A stretch of DNA of 32,697 nucleotides, taken from a bacterium (GTDB lineage Bacteria; Krumholzibacteriota; Krumholzibacteriia; LZORAL124-64-63). The DNA lies in contig JADJYS010000034.1 in the NCBI GenBank assembly GCA_016719645.1, forward strand, positions 1-32,697. Direction: 5' to 3'. The translations under genes and the position numbers were made by a program. Within the stretch, counting starts at the first letter, position 1; each line of letters begins with the position of its first letter. Shown here piece by piece: positions 1-9,636 of the stretch. The notes below the pieces were generated by a model. It was not told the origin of the DNA. It did no database searches and was given only the letters and a program-made list of their open reading frames with translations.

Positions 1-2
1 TC

Positions 3-451
3 GCGCGGCTGGACCTCACCGAGACCCAGACCGCCGCCATCGCCGAGATCCGCGACGGGGCGCGCGAGCGCGGCCGCGAGACCACCGACAGAGGTCCTGC
101 GCCTGCGCCACGAAACACAGGGGATCATGATGCAGGACACGCCCGACGCGGCGGCCGACGAGAAGCGACTCGTCGAGAAGATGGGCGCCCTGCGCACCGA
201 GCAGCAGGATGCGGCGGCTGCAGACCCGCCTGGCGATCCCCGCGCAGCTGACGCCCGAGCAGCGCGACCGGATGCCGCTGCCCGGCGGCGGCCCCGCAGC
301 CGCGGCAGCCGAGGCCGCGCGAAGTGCCGCGGTCCTGGCGGCAGGTGCGGGATGCGTGACGACGGCGACGACTGCCGCCGGGGCGGCGACCGGGCTCCGC
401 GGGCCTGCGACGGCGAGCGGCCCCCATGGTCCCCGCGGAGGAAACGACTGA
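3..451 (+). CDS. Spy/CpxP-like periplasmic LTxxQ protein, 3' part, frameshifted
   Basis: The gene runs in from the left edge, so its signal peptide is missing. The readable parts are a first helix with LDLTETQTAAIAEIRD, a middle part with LRHETQGIMMQD and DEKRLVEKMGALRTEQQ, and a last helix with AQLTPEQRDRM. Two LTxxQ-type motifs separated by charged helices are the signature of the Spy/CpxP/ZraP group of periplasmic chaperones and metal or envelope-stress sensors. The reading frame changes near 90 (an apparent extra base) and near 208, and the last frame stops at 449-451. It lies directly upstream of an ECF sigma factor gene, which fits an envelope-stress role. The exact ligand or client cannot be told. 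Confidence 0.6.
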
Positions 452-479
452 CCGGACGTGAAGCGGAGAGTGGCGACTC

Positions 480-1035
480 GTGAACGACCGACCAGGCTCA
501 TGACGCGCATCGCCGCGGGCGAACGCGGCCTTCCACCTCCTCGTCGAGCGCTTTAAGAACGCGAGGTCCACCTTTCCACTGGCGCATGACCGGTTCACCC
601 GGGGAGGCCGAGGATCTGACCCAGGACACACCTTCCTGAAGGTCCACGCCCACGCCGGCGGCTACCGGCCCGAAGGACGCTTCGAGAACTGGCTGTTCCG
701 CATCGCCGGCAACCTGGCGCGCAACAGGGCGCAGCGCCGCAAGATCATCGGCTGGGTCCGCTTCGACCCCGACGTCCACGACAAACGCCAGGCGCGGGCC
801 CGCCCGACGCGGTCGTCGCGAACGACTGGCTGCGCCGGCGCCTCCGCCCAGGCGCTGGCCTGCCTCTCCCGCCGCGGCAGCTTGAGGCGCTGGTGCTGCG
901 GCGCTCCCACGACCTGAGCCAGCGCGACATCGCCGCGGCGATGGGCACCAGCGAGGGGCGCGGTCCAGATCCCTGCTGGTCAGGGCGCTGGACACGCTGA
1001 GACGGGAACTCGCACCCGAACCGGGAGCACGGTGA
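480..1035 (+). CDS. RNA polymerase ECF-type sigma-70 factor (frameshifted)
   Basis: Alternative sigma factor that directs RNA polymerase to a small stress regulon. Region 2 is clear: AEDLTQDTFLKVHAHA followed by FENWLFRIAGNLARNRAQRR. Region 4 follows with ALVLRRSHDLSQRDIAAAMG and a VQSLLVRALDTLRREL end, the helix-turn-helix that reads the -35 box. Total length is about 180 residues, normal for ECF factors. The GTG at 480 has a GGAG-type site upstream; ATG at 500 is the alternative. Several single-base shifts interrupt the frame (near 500, 520, 560, 630, 800 and 960). The stop at 1033-1035 overlaps the start of the next gene, which encodes its likely anti-sigma factor. Confidence 0.8.
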
Positions 1036-1432
1036 TGAACCACATCGACGCGCGGCTGGCCGGCTGGCTGAGCGGGAACCTCGATCCGGCGGCCCGCGGG
1101 CGGTGGCGGCGCACTGCGCCGCCTGCGAAACCTGCGGCGGCTCCGGGCGCAGGGCAAGCCGTCTGGCAGGCGCTGGGCGAACTGCCGGCCCCGCGCCGGA
1201 ACGCCTTTGGCCTGGGAGGATCGCGGCGGCCCTGCATCGGAGCAGGCGAAGGCCGGTGCGCCGGCCTGGCGCCATGGTCCTTCCCGCGGCCGCCGCCGCA
1301 GCCCTGGTCTGCGGCGTCGTGCTGGGCGCGACCGGCTCGCCGGGAACCCACCGGCGTGGCGCGGATCCTGACCGACATCATCGCGGGCACGCTGCTGTCA
1401 AGGACGCCGCCACCGGACCTCGGCAGCCCTGA
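1035..1432 (+). CDS. Anti-sigma factor with zinc-finger-type HxxxCxxC N-terminus (frameshifted)
   Basis: Likely membrane-bound partner that holds the upstream ECF factor inactive. The ATG overlaps the sigma stop codon, typical of translationally coupled sigma/anti-sigma pairs. The N-terminus reads MNHIDARLAGWLSGNLDPAARG and, after a one-base shift near 1103, VAAHCAACETC, which fits the zf-HC2 anti-sigma domain. A single hydrophobic stretch (VLPAAAAAALVCGVVLGA, about 1275-1330) is the predicted membrane helix, so a short C-terminal part would lie in the periplasm, where the neighbouring LTxxQ proteins also act. The stop position depends on frameshifts; I use 1430-1432. Total about 132 residues. 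Confidence 0.6.
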
Positions 1433-1473
1433 TCGCACAGCCTGGAACGGTGATCCCGCCCAGGGGGAACACG

Positions 1474-1948
1474 ATGAAGCGCCTGATGCTCTTGTTGCTG
1501 CTGGCGTCCCTGGGCCTGAACGTGGAGCTGGGCCTCTCGCTACGCCGGGTGCGCGACGACGCGCCGCGCAGGCGGTCGCGGCCTACCGTTTCCGCGACAG
1601 GCCCGGCCCCGGGATGCGCGGGGAGGGCCCCCGGCTTGCCACGACGAACGCCGTTTCGACCCCGAGCGCCGGCCGGCTGCTGAAGCTGCTGACGCATACG
1701 GCCCACGCGACGACGGCTTGCGGGACGGGTCGAAGGTCGCGGTTGGCCCTGCGCGAGGCCTTGAGGAGTCCCGACCTGGACCGCGCCGCGATCCTGCCAC
1801 TGGTGCGGGCCATGACAGCCCGCAGGCCCGCCTGGATTCGACGGTCGCCGAGGCGCTCGTCGCGGATCTCAGCAGCATGACGGTCGAGGAGCGCCGCGAG
1901 TTCCTGCAGTTGCTGCCGTGGGAACGCGATCCTCGCCCCCCCCGCTGA
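1474..1948 (+). CDS. Second small periplasmic sensor-like protein of the Spy/CpxP type (frameshifted)
   Basis: Begins with a signal peptide or membrane anchor, MKRLMLLLLLASLGLNVELG, behind a good ribosome site (AGGGGGA). After shifts near 1565 and 1810 the readable helices are ALREALRSPDLDRAAILPLV, then STVAEALVADLSSMTVEERR and EFLQLLPWERD up to a stop at 1946-1948. The alternating charged helices ending in an EERREFLQLLP-like segment resemble C-terminal halves of periplasmic heavy-metal-sensor/Spy-like proteins. Together with the gene at the left edge it frames the sigma/anti-sigma pair. A function in metal or envelope-stress sensing is inferred from context, not shown. Confidence 0.5.
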
Positions 1949-1971
1949 CGCGCCGGTCCCGCCGTCTCCGC

Positions 1972-2000
1972 TTGACAGGGACCCGGCGGCGGCATTTAAT
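1972..2000 (+). promoter_or_regulatory. Strong sigma-70-type promoter for the TPR lipoprotein-rho unit
   Basis: TTGACA at 1972-1977, a 17-base spacer, and TTTAAT at 1995-2000. The -35 matches the consensus perfectly and the -10 differs at one base. Predicted transcription start is near 2007, which gives a leader of about 130 bases before the ATG at 2139. Confidence 0.7.
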
Positions 2001-2138
2001 TCTTGTTGCTCATGGCTTTCCGCGGCGCCCTGTCTCCATGGGCCCGTACCGTGTCAGCCGGACCCGGCGCCGAGTCCCCACCCCGCAGCTTCCGATCCTA
2101 GAACTGACCGGCTGCCGCGTGTTTCCTCAGGGAATCGA

Positions 2139-3407
2139 ATGACGTCAAAGCGCATCCTCGTGACCGCCAGCCTGACGCTGTTGTTCCGCTCTACCGGGCT
2201 GCCGATCCGCGCACGTGACCAGCGCCATCCTCTACATCGACCAGCAGATGTACAGAAGGCGATCGACGTGCTCCCACGAGGCTGGGTACAGCCCGGACGA
2301 GGCCGACGCCTTCTTCTACCTCAGCAGGCCCACTCCATGAGCGGCGGAGAACGTGCGCGACAACGATTTCCTCGCGGCGAAGCGCTTCCACATCACCGCC
2401 GACTACCACCAGAAGGCGAAGGCCATCGGCCCGACCTGGCCGAGCGGGTCCAGGAATCCCCTGATGTACAGCTACGTGCAGCCAGCAACGACGCCAGAAC
2501 GAGTACGGGGCCAGTACGAAGGCGGCCGAGGGCCAGTTCCGCCTGGCCTACGCGTTGCCTGCCGGACTCCATCGCCCCCGATCCAAGAACCTGGCCCGCA
2601 TGAAGATCCAGCTGGCCACCGATTCCGGGGAGAACCAGGAACTCCACCGGGGCCCTGGAGCTGCTCGACCAGGTGCTCGCCAGGAACCCGCGCCTACGAA
2701 AGCTGCTCTCCGACAAGACCCAACGTGCTGGGCCGCCTCGGCCGCAGGACGAGGCCGCCGCGATCTACGACCAGCTGCTGGCCGAGCACCCGAACGACGC
2801 CCCGCTGCTGATCGACATCCGCGAACCTGTCGAAGGACCAGCAGCAGTTCGAGCGCCCGCCAACCTGCTGGTCCGCGTCGTGAGCATCTACGGAATCCGA
2901 CGACGACGTCAGCAACGCCGAGGCGTCTCACTTCCTCTGCCTCCAGGCCGCCGGCCTACCGCAACACCGGGGTGCCTCGCTGCGACGGCGCTGGACCTCT
3001 GAGAGCCCTGCGCCTGGGATCCGTGCCCGAGAAGCGACCCTGCTGTCGAAGCTGCTGCTCCACTACAAGTACGGCGACGACCTCGACAAGTCGGCCGTCG
3101 CCGAGACGACCCGGCGCGCAGGCCGAGCTGCAGCAGGCCCGCAAGCAGTTCGAGAAGGGCGTCAACACCGGCGCAACGCCCTGGTCGGGCAGTACTTCGA
3201 GGCGTCAGCGGCTTCTTCTACCTGGGCCTCTGCCACGGGAAGCTGGGCAACGAGGCCCTGATGGACGAAAACGCTGCAACCTACCGGAAGCTGTCCGGGC
3301 GAAAGCTGACCCCGACTCGCGGCCGGGTCTTCAAGGGCCCCGGCCTGGACAAGACACGGCACTTGCGGTATCGTGGTGGCCGCTCCGGAACCCACGCGAT
3401 CTCCTGA
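2139..3407 (+). CDS. TPR-repeat lipoprotein (heavily frameshifted)
   Basis: The N-terminus MTSKRILVTASLTLLF followed closely by CRSAHVTSAILYIDQQMY in a shifted frame indicates a lipoprotein signal with a lipobox cysteine. Successive TPR-like helix pairs follow: KAIDVL, GYSPDEADAFFYLSRAHSM, EGQFRLAYAL, NLARMKIQLATDSGEN, ALELLDQVLARNP, DEAAAIYDQLLAEHPNDAPL, NLLVRVVSIYESDDDVSNAE, LLSKLLLHYKYGDDLDKSA and ARKQFEKGV. TPR lipoproteins act as protein-interaction scaffolds in envelope assembly; no specific partner can be named. At least twelve one-base shifts break the frame. The end is uncertain: a stop occurs at 3405-3407, but a proline-rich tail in other frames could run almost to the rho start. 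A strong promoter precedes it. Confidence 0.6.
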
Positions 3408-3530
3408 CCCAGCAACAACCCGACCGATACCGCCGCGGGAGCATCTGCGAAAGCAGCCTTGCCCGATGCGGACCTCCACAGGGCAGCCAACCCACCGACC
3501 CAGACCGGCCGGCCACGGCCACGGAGCAAA

Positions 3531-4762
3531 ATGGACATCGAACTGCAGGACAAAGAACATCACCGAACTGGTGGAGATCGTCAAGGGCTGAACATCGAGG
3601 TCTGAGCACCCTGCGCAAGTCAAGCCGATCTTCAAGATCCTCGAGGGCAGACCGAGAAGAACGGCCTGATCTACGCCGAGGGTGCTCCAGGTCCTGCAGG
3701 GCTACGGGTTCCTGCGTTCCGCCAAGTACAACTACCTGCCCGGCCCGGACGACATCTACCTCTCGCCGTCGCAGATCAAAGTTCGACCTCAAGACCGGCG
3801 ACACGGTCTCTCGGGCCAGGTGCGCCCGCCCAAGGACAACAGGCGCTTCTTCCGCACTTCTGAAGGTGGAGTCCGTCAGCTACGAGGACGAGAGGCGAAG
3901 AACTGGCATGACGCTCTTCGACAACCTCACGCCGCTGTACCCCCAGGAGATGCTCAACCTCGAAGTGCGCGCCAGCGGGGACATCACGACGCGCCTGATC
4001 AACCTCATGGCACCGATCGGCGGGCCAGCGCGGGCTGATCGTCTCGCCGCCGCGGGCCGGCAAGACCATCATCCTGCAGAAGATCGCCAGCGCCATCAGC
4101 GAGAACAATCCCCAAGGTCGTGCTGATCTGCTGCTGATCGACGAGCGGCCCGAGGAGGTCACCGACTATAGCCCGCTCGGTCAGAGCGAGATCGTCAGCT
4201 CGACCTTCGACGGGCGGCCAGCGCCGTGCGGGTCGCCAGCATGATGCTCGCGAAGGCGCGGCGCCTGGTCGAGCAGCAGCCGGGACGTGGTGATCCTGCT
4301 GGACTCGATCACCCGCCTCGCGCGCGCCCACAACACCGTGGTGCCGCTCCGGCAAGATCCTGTCCGGCGGCGTCGACCACCAACGCCCTGCAGAACACAA
4401 GCGCTTCTTCGGCGCGGCGCGCAACATCGAGGAGGGCGGCTCGCTGACGATCATCCCCACGGCCCTGATCGAGACCGGCTCGCGCATGGACCAGATGGTC
4501 TTCGAGGAGTTCAAGGGCACCGGCAACATGGAGCTGGTCCTGGACCGCAAGATCGCCGAAGCGCGTGTACCCTGCGGTGGACATCTTCAAGTCCGGCACC
4601 CGCAAAGGAGGACCTGCTGATCGACCGCAAGGACCTCCAACAAGATCTGGGTGCTGCAAGTACCTCAGCGACTACAGCCCGCACGAGGCCATGGAGTTCA
4701 TGATCGACAAGCTCAGCAAGACCAAGACGAACGAGCAGTTCCTGGCGGCGATGAACACGTAA
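3531..4762 (+). CDS. rho: Transcription termination factor Rho (frameshifted)
   Basis: Hexameric RNA-dependent ATPase that ends transcription. The order of parts is canonical: N-terminal Rho helix (KNITELVEIVKGLNIE), cold-shock RNA-binding domain (LQGYGFLRSAKYNYLPGPDD, IYLSPSQI), then the ATPase core with LFDNLTPLYPQE, the P-loop SPPRAGKTIILQKIA, LLIDERPEEVTD, ILLDSITRLARAHNTVVP, the RFFGAARNIEEGGSLTIIPT segment and ELVLDRKIAE. It ends with FMIDKLSKTKTNEQFLAAMN and TAA. Reconstructed length is about 410 residues, close to the family norm. ATG at 3531 follows a GGAG site. More than ten single-base indels interrupt this essential gene, which argues for sequence error. Confidence 0.93.
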
Positions 4763-4791
4763 CCCGATTTTCCGGAACGGGTTGCGGGATC

Positions 4792-4828
4792 GGCCGGGCT
4801 CCGGCCGCCGCCCCGGCGCCCGGGGCGG
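4792..4828 (+). terminator. Two stacked GC hairpins after rho
   Basis: GGCCGG/CCGGCC (4792-4797, 4801-4806, 3-base loop) and CCGCCCCGG/CCGGGGCGG (4808-4816, 4820-4828, loop CGC) lie in the 154-base gap between rho and rpmE. An AACCCG/CGGGTT pair (4761-4766, 4778-4783) sits just before them. There is no U-run directly after, so an intrinsic terminator is only moderately supported. The rest of the gap holds weak promoter-like sequence (TTGCCC at 4843) and the rpmE ribosome site. Confidence 0.4.
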
Positions 4829-4916
4829 ATGCCGGACAAAATTTGCCCTTTCGGGGTCCCGGGGTTAACTATGGGGCTTCCAGCGGCCAAATTCAACGGA
4901 TGCGAAGGTGAGAGCG

Positions 4917-5129
4917 ATGAAGAAGGACATCCATCCCAAGTACGTCAGTGCGAGGTCAGCTGCCTCTGCAGCAACGTGGTCCACACCGCTCGACGCTGCC
5001 GAAGATCAACGTGGAGATCTGCTCCAACTGCCACCGTACTTCACCGGCCAGCAGAAGATCGTCGACACCGCCGGACGCATCGAGCGCTTGAAGCGGTACC
5101 AGGGCGTCTACGGCGACAAGCAGAACTAG
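4917..5129 (+). CDS. rpmE: Ribosomal protein bL31 (two frameshifts)
   Basis: Large-subunit ribosomal protein bridging the subunits. It starts MKKDIHPKYV behind AAGGTGAG. After a shift the body reads CEVSCLCSNVVHT, then LPKINVEICSNCH, then back in the first frame YFTGQQKIVDTAGRIERLKR and a QGVYGDKQN end. The CxC and CxxC pairs mark the zinc-binding (C+) form of bL31, usually displaced by a zinc-free paralogue in zinc starvation. Length about 71 residues is normal. Its place after rho and before DUF1385-prfA-prmC is a common bacterial arrangement. Confidence 0.9.
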   Translation: MKKDIHPKYVSARSAASAATWSTPLDAAEDQRGDLLQLPPYFTGQQKIVDTAGRIERLKRYQGVYGDKQN

Positions 5130-5316
5130 CGGCGCGCCGCGGCACCAGCCGCCGCGCCGGACGCCGAGAGACAGGACCCGGGCCGACCGCCCGGGGGGAT
5201 TCCGCGAGGTGCTGGCGAACTGGCCCGGCACCCTCGTTCTTTGTGGAGCCCCCGACCGGGGGCGCCCCCACCGGCGGGCGGGGCGCTCACCAACAGCCAT
5301 GCGAGGACGGGACCCG

Positions 5317-6297
5317 ATGAACGGACAACCGGCGGCCGGGGGCGGGGCGCCCCGCGCCTGCGATCCCCGTGAACTGGACCTGGCGGTGGGCGGCCAGGCC
5401 GTGATCGAAGGCGTGATGATGCGCTCCCCGACGGCCATCGCCACGGCCGTGCGCACGCCCGACGGCCGGATCGTCGTGCGCAAGCAGCCCTTCCGCAGCG
5501 TGTTCCGCCGCTGGCGCTTCCTGAACGTGCCGGTGCTGCGCGGCGGCATCCACCTGATCGAGTCGATGGGGCTGGGCATCGGCGCGCTGATGTTCTCAGC
5601 CGACCAGGCCGCGACCGAGGAGCGCGTCGAGACGAAGGGCTTCAAGGACACGGCCATGATGTGGGGCACGATCGTCGTGGCCTTCATCCTGAGCCTGGGC
5701 CTGTTCTTCTACCTGCCGCTGGTGCTGACCGACCTGACCGGCGTGCGCCACGGCTTCGGCTTCAACCTGATCGACGGCGTGATCCGCATCGTGATGTTCG
5801 TGGCCTACCTGATGCTGATCTCCCGCGTGAAGGACATGGCGCGGGTCTTCGAGTACCACGGCGCCGAGCACATGTCGATCCACGCCTTCGAGGCGAAGCG
5901 CGACCTCACGGTCGACCAGACGCGCCCCTTCACGACGCTGCACCCGCGCTGCGGCACAGAGCTTCCTGTTCTTCGTGATGCTGATCTCGGTGGTCGTGTT
6001 CAGCTTCCTGGGCCGACCCGACGACGTGGGCCAGCGGCTGCTGCGCCTGGCCTTCGTGCCGGTCATCGGCGGCCTGGCCTACGAGGCGATCAAGCTCTCG
6101 GGGCGCTTCCGCAACGCCTGGTTCGTGCGGCCGCTGATCTGGCCCGGCCTGATGCTGCAGAAGATCACCACCAGCCGCCCCGACGACTCCCAGCTCGAGG
6201 TGGGCCTGGCCGCCCTGCGGGCGGTGCTCGAACCCGAGCCCGAGGGTTCCGGACGCGGACCTACGACGTGCCGGCCGGCGCCCCGGCGGAGGCGTGA
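5317..6297 (+). CDS. DUF1385 (YqhQ-like) membrane protein (frameshifted)
   Basis: Conserved membrane protein of unknown biochemical role, often annotated as a predicted metal-dependent enzyme. Family hallmarks are VGGQAVIEGVMMRSPTAIAT near the N-terminus, FEYHGAEHMSIHAFEA in the middle and TTLHPRCGT. Hydrophobic segments lie at IVVAFILSLGLFFYLPLVL, IVMFVAYLMLI and FFVMLISVVVFSFLG. The tail contains LAYEAIKLSGR and WPGLMLQKITTSRPDD. The frame changes near 5960 and returns near 6250 to stop at 6295-6297. ATG at 5317 is chosen because a GAGG site precedes it; an in-frame ATG exists at 5299. It lies one base from prfA, so they are very likely cotranscribed. Confidence 0.88.
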   Translation: MNGQPAAGGGAPRACDPRELDLAVGGQAVIEGVMMRSPTAIATAVRTPDGRIVVRKQPFRSVFRRWRFLNVPVLRGGIHLIESMGLGIGALMFSADQAATEERVETKGFKDTAMMWGTIVVAFILSLGLFFYLPLVLTDLTGVRHGFGFNLIDGVIRIVMFVAYLMLISRVKDMARVFEYHGAEHMSIHAFEAKRDLTVDQTRPFTTLHPRCGTELPVLRDADLGGRVQLPGPTRRRGPAAAAPGLRAGHRRPGLRGDQALGALPQRLVRAAADLARPDAAEDHHQPPRRLPARGGPGRPAGGARTRARGFRTRTYDVPAGAPAEA

Positions 6298-6298
6298 C

Positions 6299-7369
6299 GT
6301 GAAGGACATCATCGTCCGGCTGCGGGAGAAGTCGGCGGAGCTGGAACAGCAGCTCAGCGATTCCGCGCTGGTCAGGACCGCCAGCGGTTCCGCGACGTGT
6401 CGCGCGAGCACGCCCCACCTGCGCGACGTGCTGGAGATCGCGGGGCGCTGGGAGGCGCTGGCGGACACGCTCGCCGGCCACCGCGAACTGCTGCGCAGCG
6501 AGAGCGATCCCGAGCTGCTGGCCCTGGTCCGCGAGGAGCTGCCCGGCTGCGAGCGCGACTATGCGGCGGCCGAGGCGGAGCTGGAGCTGGCCCTGCTGCC
6601 CCGCGACCCCAACGACGACCGCGACGCCATCCTGGAGGTGCGCGCCGGCACGGGCGGCGACGAGGCCGCGCTGTTCGCCGAGGAGATCGCCCGCATGTAC
6701 GTGCGCTTCGCCGAGCGCCGCCGCTGGCGCGTCGAGCTGCTCGAGACGACGCCGGGCACCTCCGGCGGCGTCAAGGAGATCAACTACGCCGTGCGCGGCG
6801 AGGGCGTCTACAGGCTCCTGCGCTGGGAGAGCGGCGTGCACCGCGTGCAGCGCGTGCCCGCGACCGAGAGCCGGGGCGCATCCACACCTCGGCGGTGACC
6901 GTCGCGGTGCTGCCGGAAGCCGAGAGATCGACGTCCAGATCGACGAGAACGACTGCGCATCGACGTGTTCCGCGCCTCGGGACCCGGCGGCCAGTCGGTC
7001 AACACCACCGACTCGGCCGTGCGCATCACCCACCTGCCCTCGGGGCTGGTCGTGCAGTGCCAGGACGAAGTCGCAGCACAAGAACAAGTCAAGGCCATGC
7101 TGGTGCTGCGCTCGCGCCTGCTCGGACAGGCCATCGCCGCGCAGGACAGCAGGCGCTCCGCGGGCGCCGGACCCTGGTGGGTTCCGGCGACCGCAGCGCC
7201 AAGATCCGCACCTACAACTTCCCCCAGAGCCGGTTCACCGACCACCGGATCAGGTTGACCGTCCACAGCCTCGAGGCCATCATGCAGGGGACCTGGACGA
7301 GGTCGTGCAGGCCATCAGGACCACCGCCGTCAGGAAGCGCTGGCCGACAGCCGCACCGACGGCGCCTGA
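6299..7369 (+). CDS. prfA: Peptide chain release factor 1 (frameshifted)
   Basis: Releases finished peptides at UAA and UAG. The GTG start at 6299 follows GGAGG. Domain order: N-terminal helices, LEVRAGTGGDEAALFAEEIA, the codon-recognition domain with RVQRVPATESRG (the PAT tripeptide is diagnostic of RF1, against SPF in RF2), RIHTSAVTVAVLP, then RASGPGGQSVNTTDSAVRIT carrying the catalytic GGQ loop, and the end SAKIRTYNFPQSRFTDHRI. Reconstructed length is about 356 residues, normal. At least eight single-base shifts occur (for example near 6370, 6412, 6880, 6925, 6957, 7065, 7095, 7150, 7290). They do not resemble the programmed shift of RF2 genes. PrmC, encoded next, methylates the GGQ glutamine. 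Confidence 0.93.
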
Positions 7370-7407
7370 CCGCAGCCCGCGCGGCGCCCCCGAACCCGGA
7401 GACACCC

Positions 7408-8284
7408 GTGGCCGAGGCCCTCAAGAGCGTGCGCAAGCTCATCCAGGCGACCGCCGCCTTCTTCGAGAAGCGGGGCGTCGACTCGGCGCGCCTGAACGCC
7501 GAGCGCCTGCTGGGCCACGTGCTGGGCCTCGCCCGCATCGACCTCTACCTCAACCACGACCGCCCCCTGGCCCCCGAGGAGATCGACCGCTACCGCGAAC
7601 TGGTGCGGCAGCGCGCCGCCGGCGTGCCGCTGCAGACGCTGCTGGGGGAGACCGAGTTCTACGGCCGCGTCTTCCAGGTGGAGCGGGGCGTCTTCATCCC
7701 GCGGCCGGAGACCGAGCGGCTGGTCGAGGCCGCCGTGCGGCTGCTGACCGGCGGCACGAGCAGCTGGCTGGCGCCGCTGGCGCTGGAGATCGGCTGCGGC
7801 ACCGGCGCGGTGGCGTGCTCGCTGGCGGCGGAGATCCCGCGGCTGCGCGTCCACGCCTCGGAGATCGACCCGCTGGCGGCGGCCCTGGCCCGCGCCAACG
7901 CGCGCCGGCTGGGCGTGGCCGCGCGGGTCGAGGTGCACGAGGCTCCTGGTGCGGAGCCTTCCCCCCACGCTGCGCGGGCACGCCCACCTGCTGGTCAGCA
8001 ACCCGCCCTACGTGCGCCGCGGCGACCTCGCGGGGCTGCCGCGCGAGGTCGCCGAACACGACCCGGTCGCGGCGCTGGACGGCAGTCCCGACGGGCTGGA
8101 CGCCTACCGCGCGATCGCGCGGGAGGCGCCGGCGTGGCTGATGCCGGGCGGGTGGATCGCGCTTGAAATCGGCGAGGATCAGGCGTTGGATGTGACCGGG
8201 CTGCTGAAGGACGCCGGGTTCTCGTCCCTGGCCGTGAAGCAGGATTACTGCGACCGCGACCGGGTCGTGACCGGCCGGCTGTAG
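7408..8284 (+). CDS. prmC: Release factor glutamine methyltransferase PrmC (one frameshift)
   Basis: Transfers a methyl group from S-adenosylmethionine to the glutamine of the GGQ motif in RF1/RF2. The N-terminal helical domain (KLIQATAAFFEKRGVDSARL, AERLLGHVLGLARIDLYLN) is followed by the linker GETEFYGRVFQVERGVFIPR. The Rossmann domain has motif I LALEIGCGTGAVACSLA and the catalytic LLVSNPPYV. The frame shifts once near 7940, between the two halves, and stops at 8282-8284. The GTG at 7408 has GGAG six bases upstream. It sits 38 bases after prfA, the usual prfA-prmC pair. Confidence 0.93.
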
Positions 8285-8332
8285 CGGCAGCGGAACCAGC
8301 CGCGGGCGCGACCCGCGGCGCAGGAGCGCGAC

Positions 8333-9584
8333 ATGGACCGCTTCGTGATCCAGGCCCCGTCCGCCTGTCGGGCGAGGTGCGCTGCGGCAGCGCCAAGAAC
8401 GCCGTGCTGCCGCTGATGGCCGCCGCCCTGCTGACCCGCGGCGAGTCGGTCATCCGCAACGTGCCCGACCTGCGCGACGTGCGCACCTTCATGCGCCTGC
8501 TGACGATCCTGGGCGCGAAGTGCGACCTCGCCGACGGCGTGCTGCGCCTGGACACCACCGCCGCGGACGGCATCGAGGCCCCCTACGACCTGGTCAAGAC
8601 CATGCGCGCGAGCGTCTACGTGCTCGGACCGCTGTGCGCGTTCCGGGGCGAGGCGCGGGTCTCGCTGCCGGGCGGCTGCGCGTGGGGGCCGCGGCCGGTC
8701 AACCTGCACCTCGAGGGCCTACGCGCGCTGGGCGCCGAGACCGACCTCGAGGGCGGCTACATCAACGCCCGCGCCCCGCGCGGCCTGCGCGGCGGCAACT
8801 TCCGCTTCGAGCCCAGCAGCGTGGGCGCCACCTGCAACGTGCTGATGGCGGCGGTGCTGGCCGAGGGCCAGACCGTGCTGGCCAACTGCGCGGTGGAGCC
8901 CGAGGTCACGCAGCTCGTCGACGCCCTGATCGGGGCGGCGCCCGCATCGGGCGGCGGCACCACCACCCTCACGGTCCGGTGTGTCCGCGCTCGACCCCCT
9001 GCGCTGCCGCGTGATCCCCGGACCGCATCGAGGCGGGCACGTTCCTGGCCGCGGCCGCGATGACCGGGGGCGAGGTCTCCGTGTTGGACTGCAGGCCGGA
9101 CCACCTGGGCGAGCCGATGGCGGTGCTGCGCAGCATGGGGTGCCGCGTCGAAGAGACGGCGGACTGCGTCCGCGTCGCGGCGCCCGGGCGGCCGCGGGCG
9201 GTGGAGATCGTGACGCGCCCGTTCCCCGGCTTCCCGACCGACATGCAGGCGCAGTTCATGGCGGTGCTGACGCGCGCCGACGGCACCAGCCACATCAGCG
9301 AGACGATCTACCCGGACCGCTACACCCACACCGCCGAGCTGCGGCGCCTGGGCGCCGACATCCGGCTCGACGGCGCGACGGCCACGATCTTCGGCGTGCC
9401 CGGGCTGTCGGGGGCGCCGGTGATGGCCACCGACCTGCGCGCCTCGGCGGCGCTGATCATGGCGGGCCTGGCCGCCGCCGGCACCACCACCGTGGACCGC
9501 ATCTACCACATCGACCGCGGCTACGAGCGGATCGAGACGAAGTTCGCGGCGCTGGGCGGGAAGATCGAGCGCGTGAGCGATTGA
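8333..9584 (+). CDS. murA: UDP-N-acetylglucosamine 1-carboxyvinyltransferase MurA (frameshifted)
   Basis: First committed step of peptidoglycan synthesis: transfers enolpyruvate from PEP to UDP-GlcNAc. It starts at ATG 8333 behind CAGGAG. Seen are RCGSAKNAVLPLMAAALL (substrate lysine-asparagine), VKTMRASVYVLGPL, and SLPGGCAWGPRPVNLHLEGL, whose cysteine corresponds to the catalytic, fosfomycin-reactive residue. The second half has GEPMAVLRSMGC, PGFPTDMQAQFMAVLT and TIYPDRYTHTAELRRLGAD. About 417 residues, normal. Frame changes occur near 8358 and several times between 8930 and 9060; otherwise the gene reads well. A foreign-looking HNH element begins about 60 bases downstream. Confidence 0.94.
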
Positions 9585-9636
9585 TTGAAGCCGAGGCGAA
9601 TTCGGCGCGGACTTTGCGTTCATGATTTGACGGTTG

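Noticed and set aside
3..5129. In-frame TGA codons in the broken genes considered as selenocysteine codons
   Set aside because: Each is explained by a local indel that restores the known family sequence in another frame.
6299..7369. Frameshifts in the release-factor gene as programmed recoding
   Set aside because: The PAT motif makes it RF1, whereas programmed shifting is known for RF2. There are many shifts and none has the RF2 slippery site.
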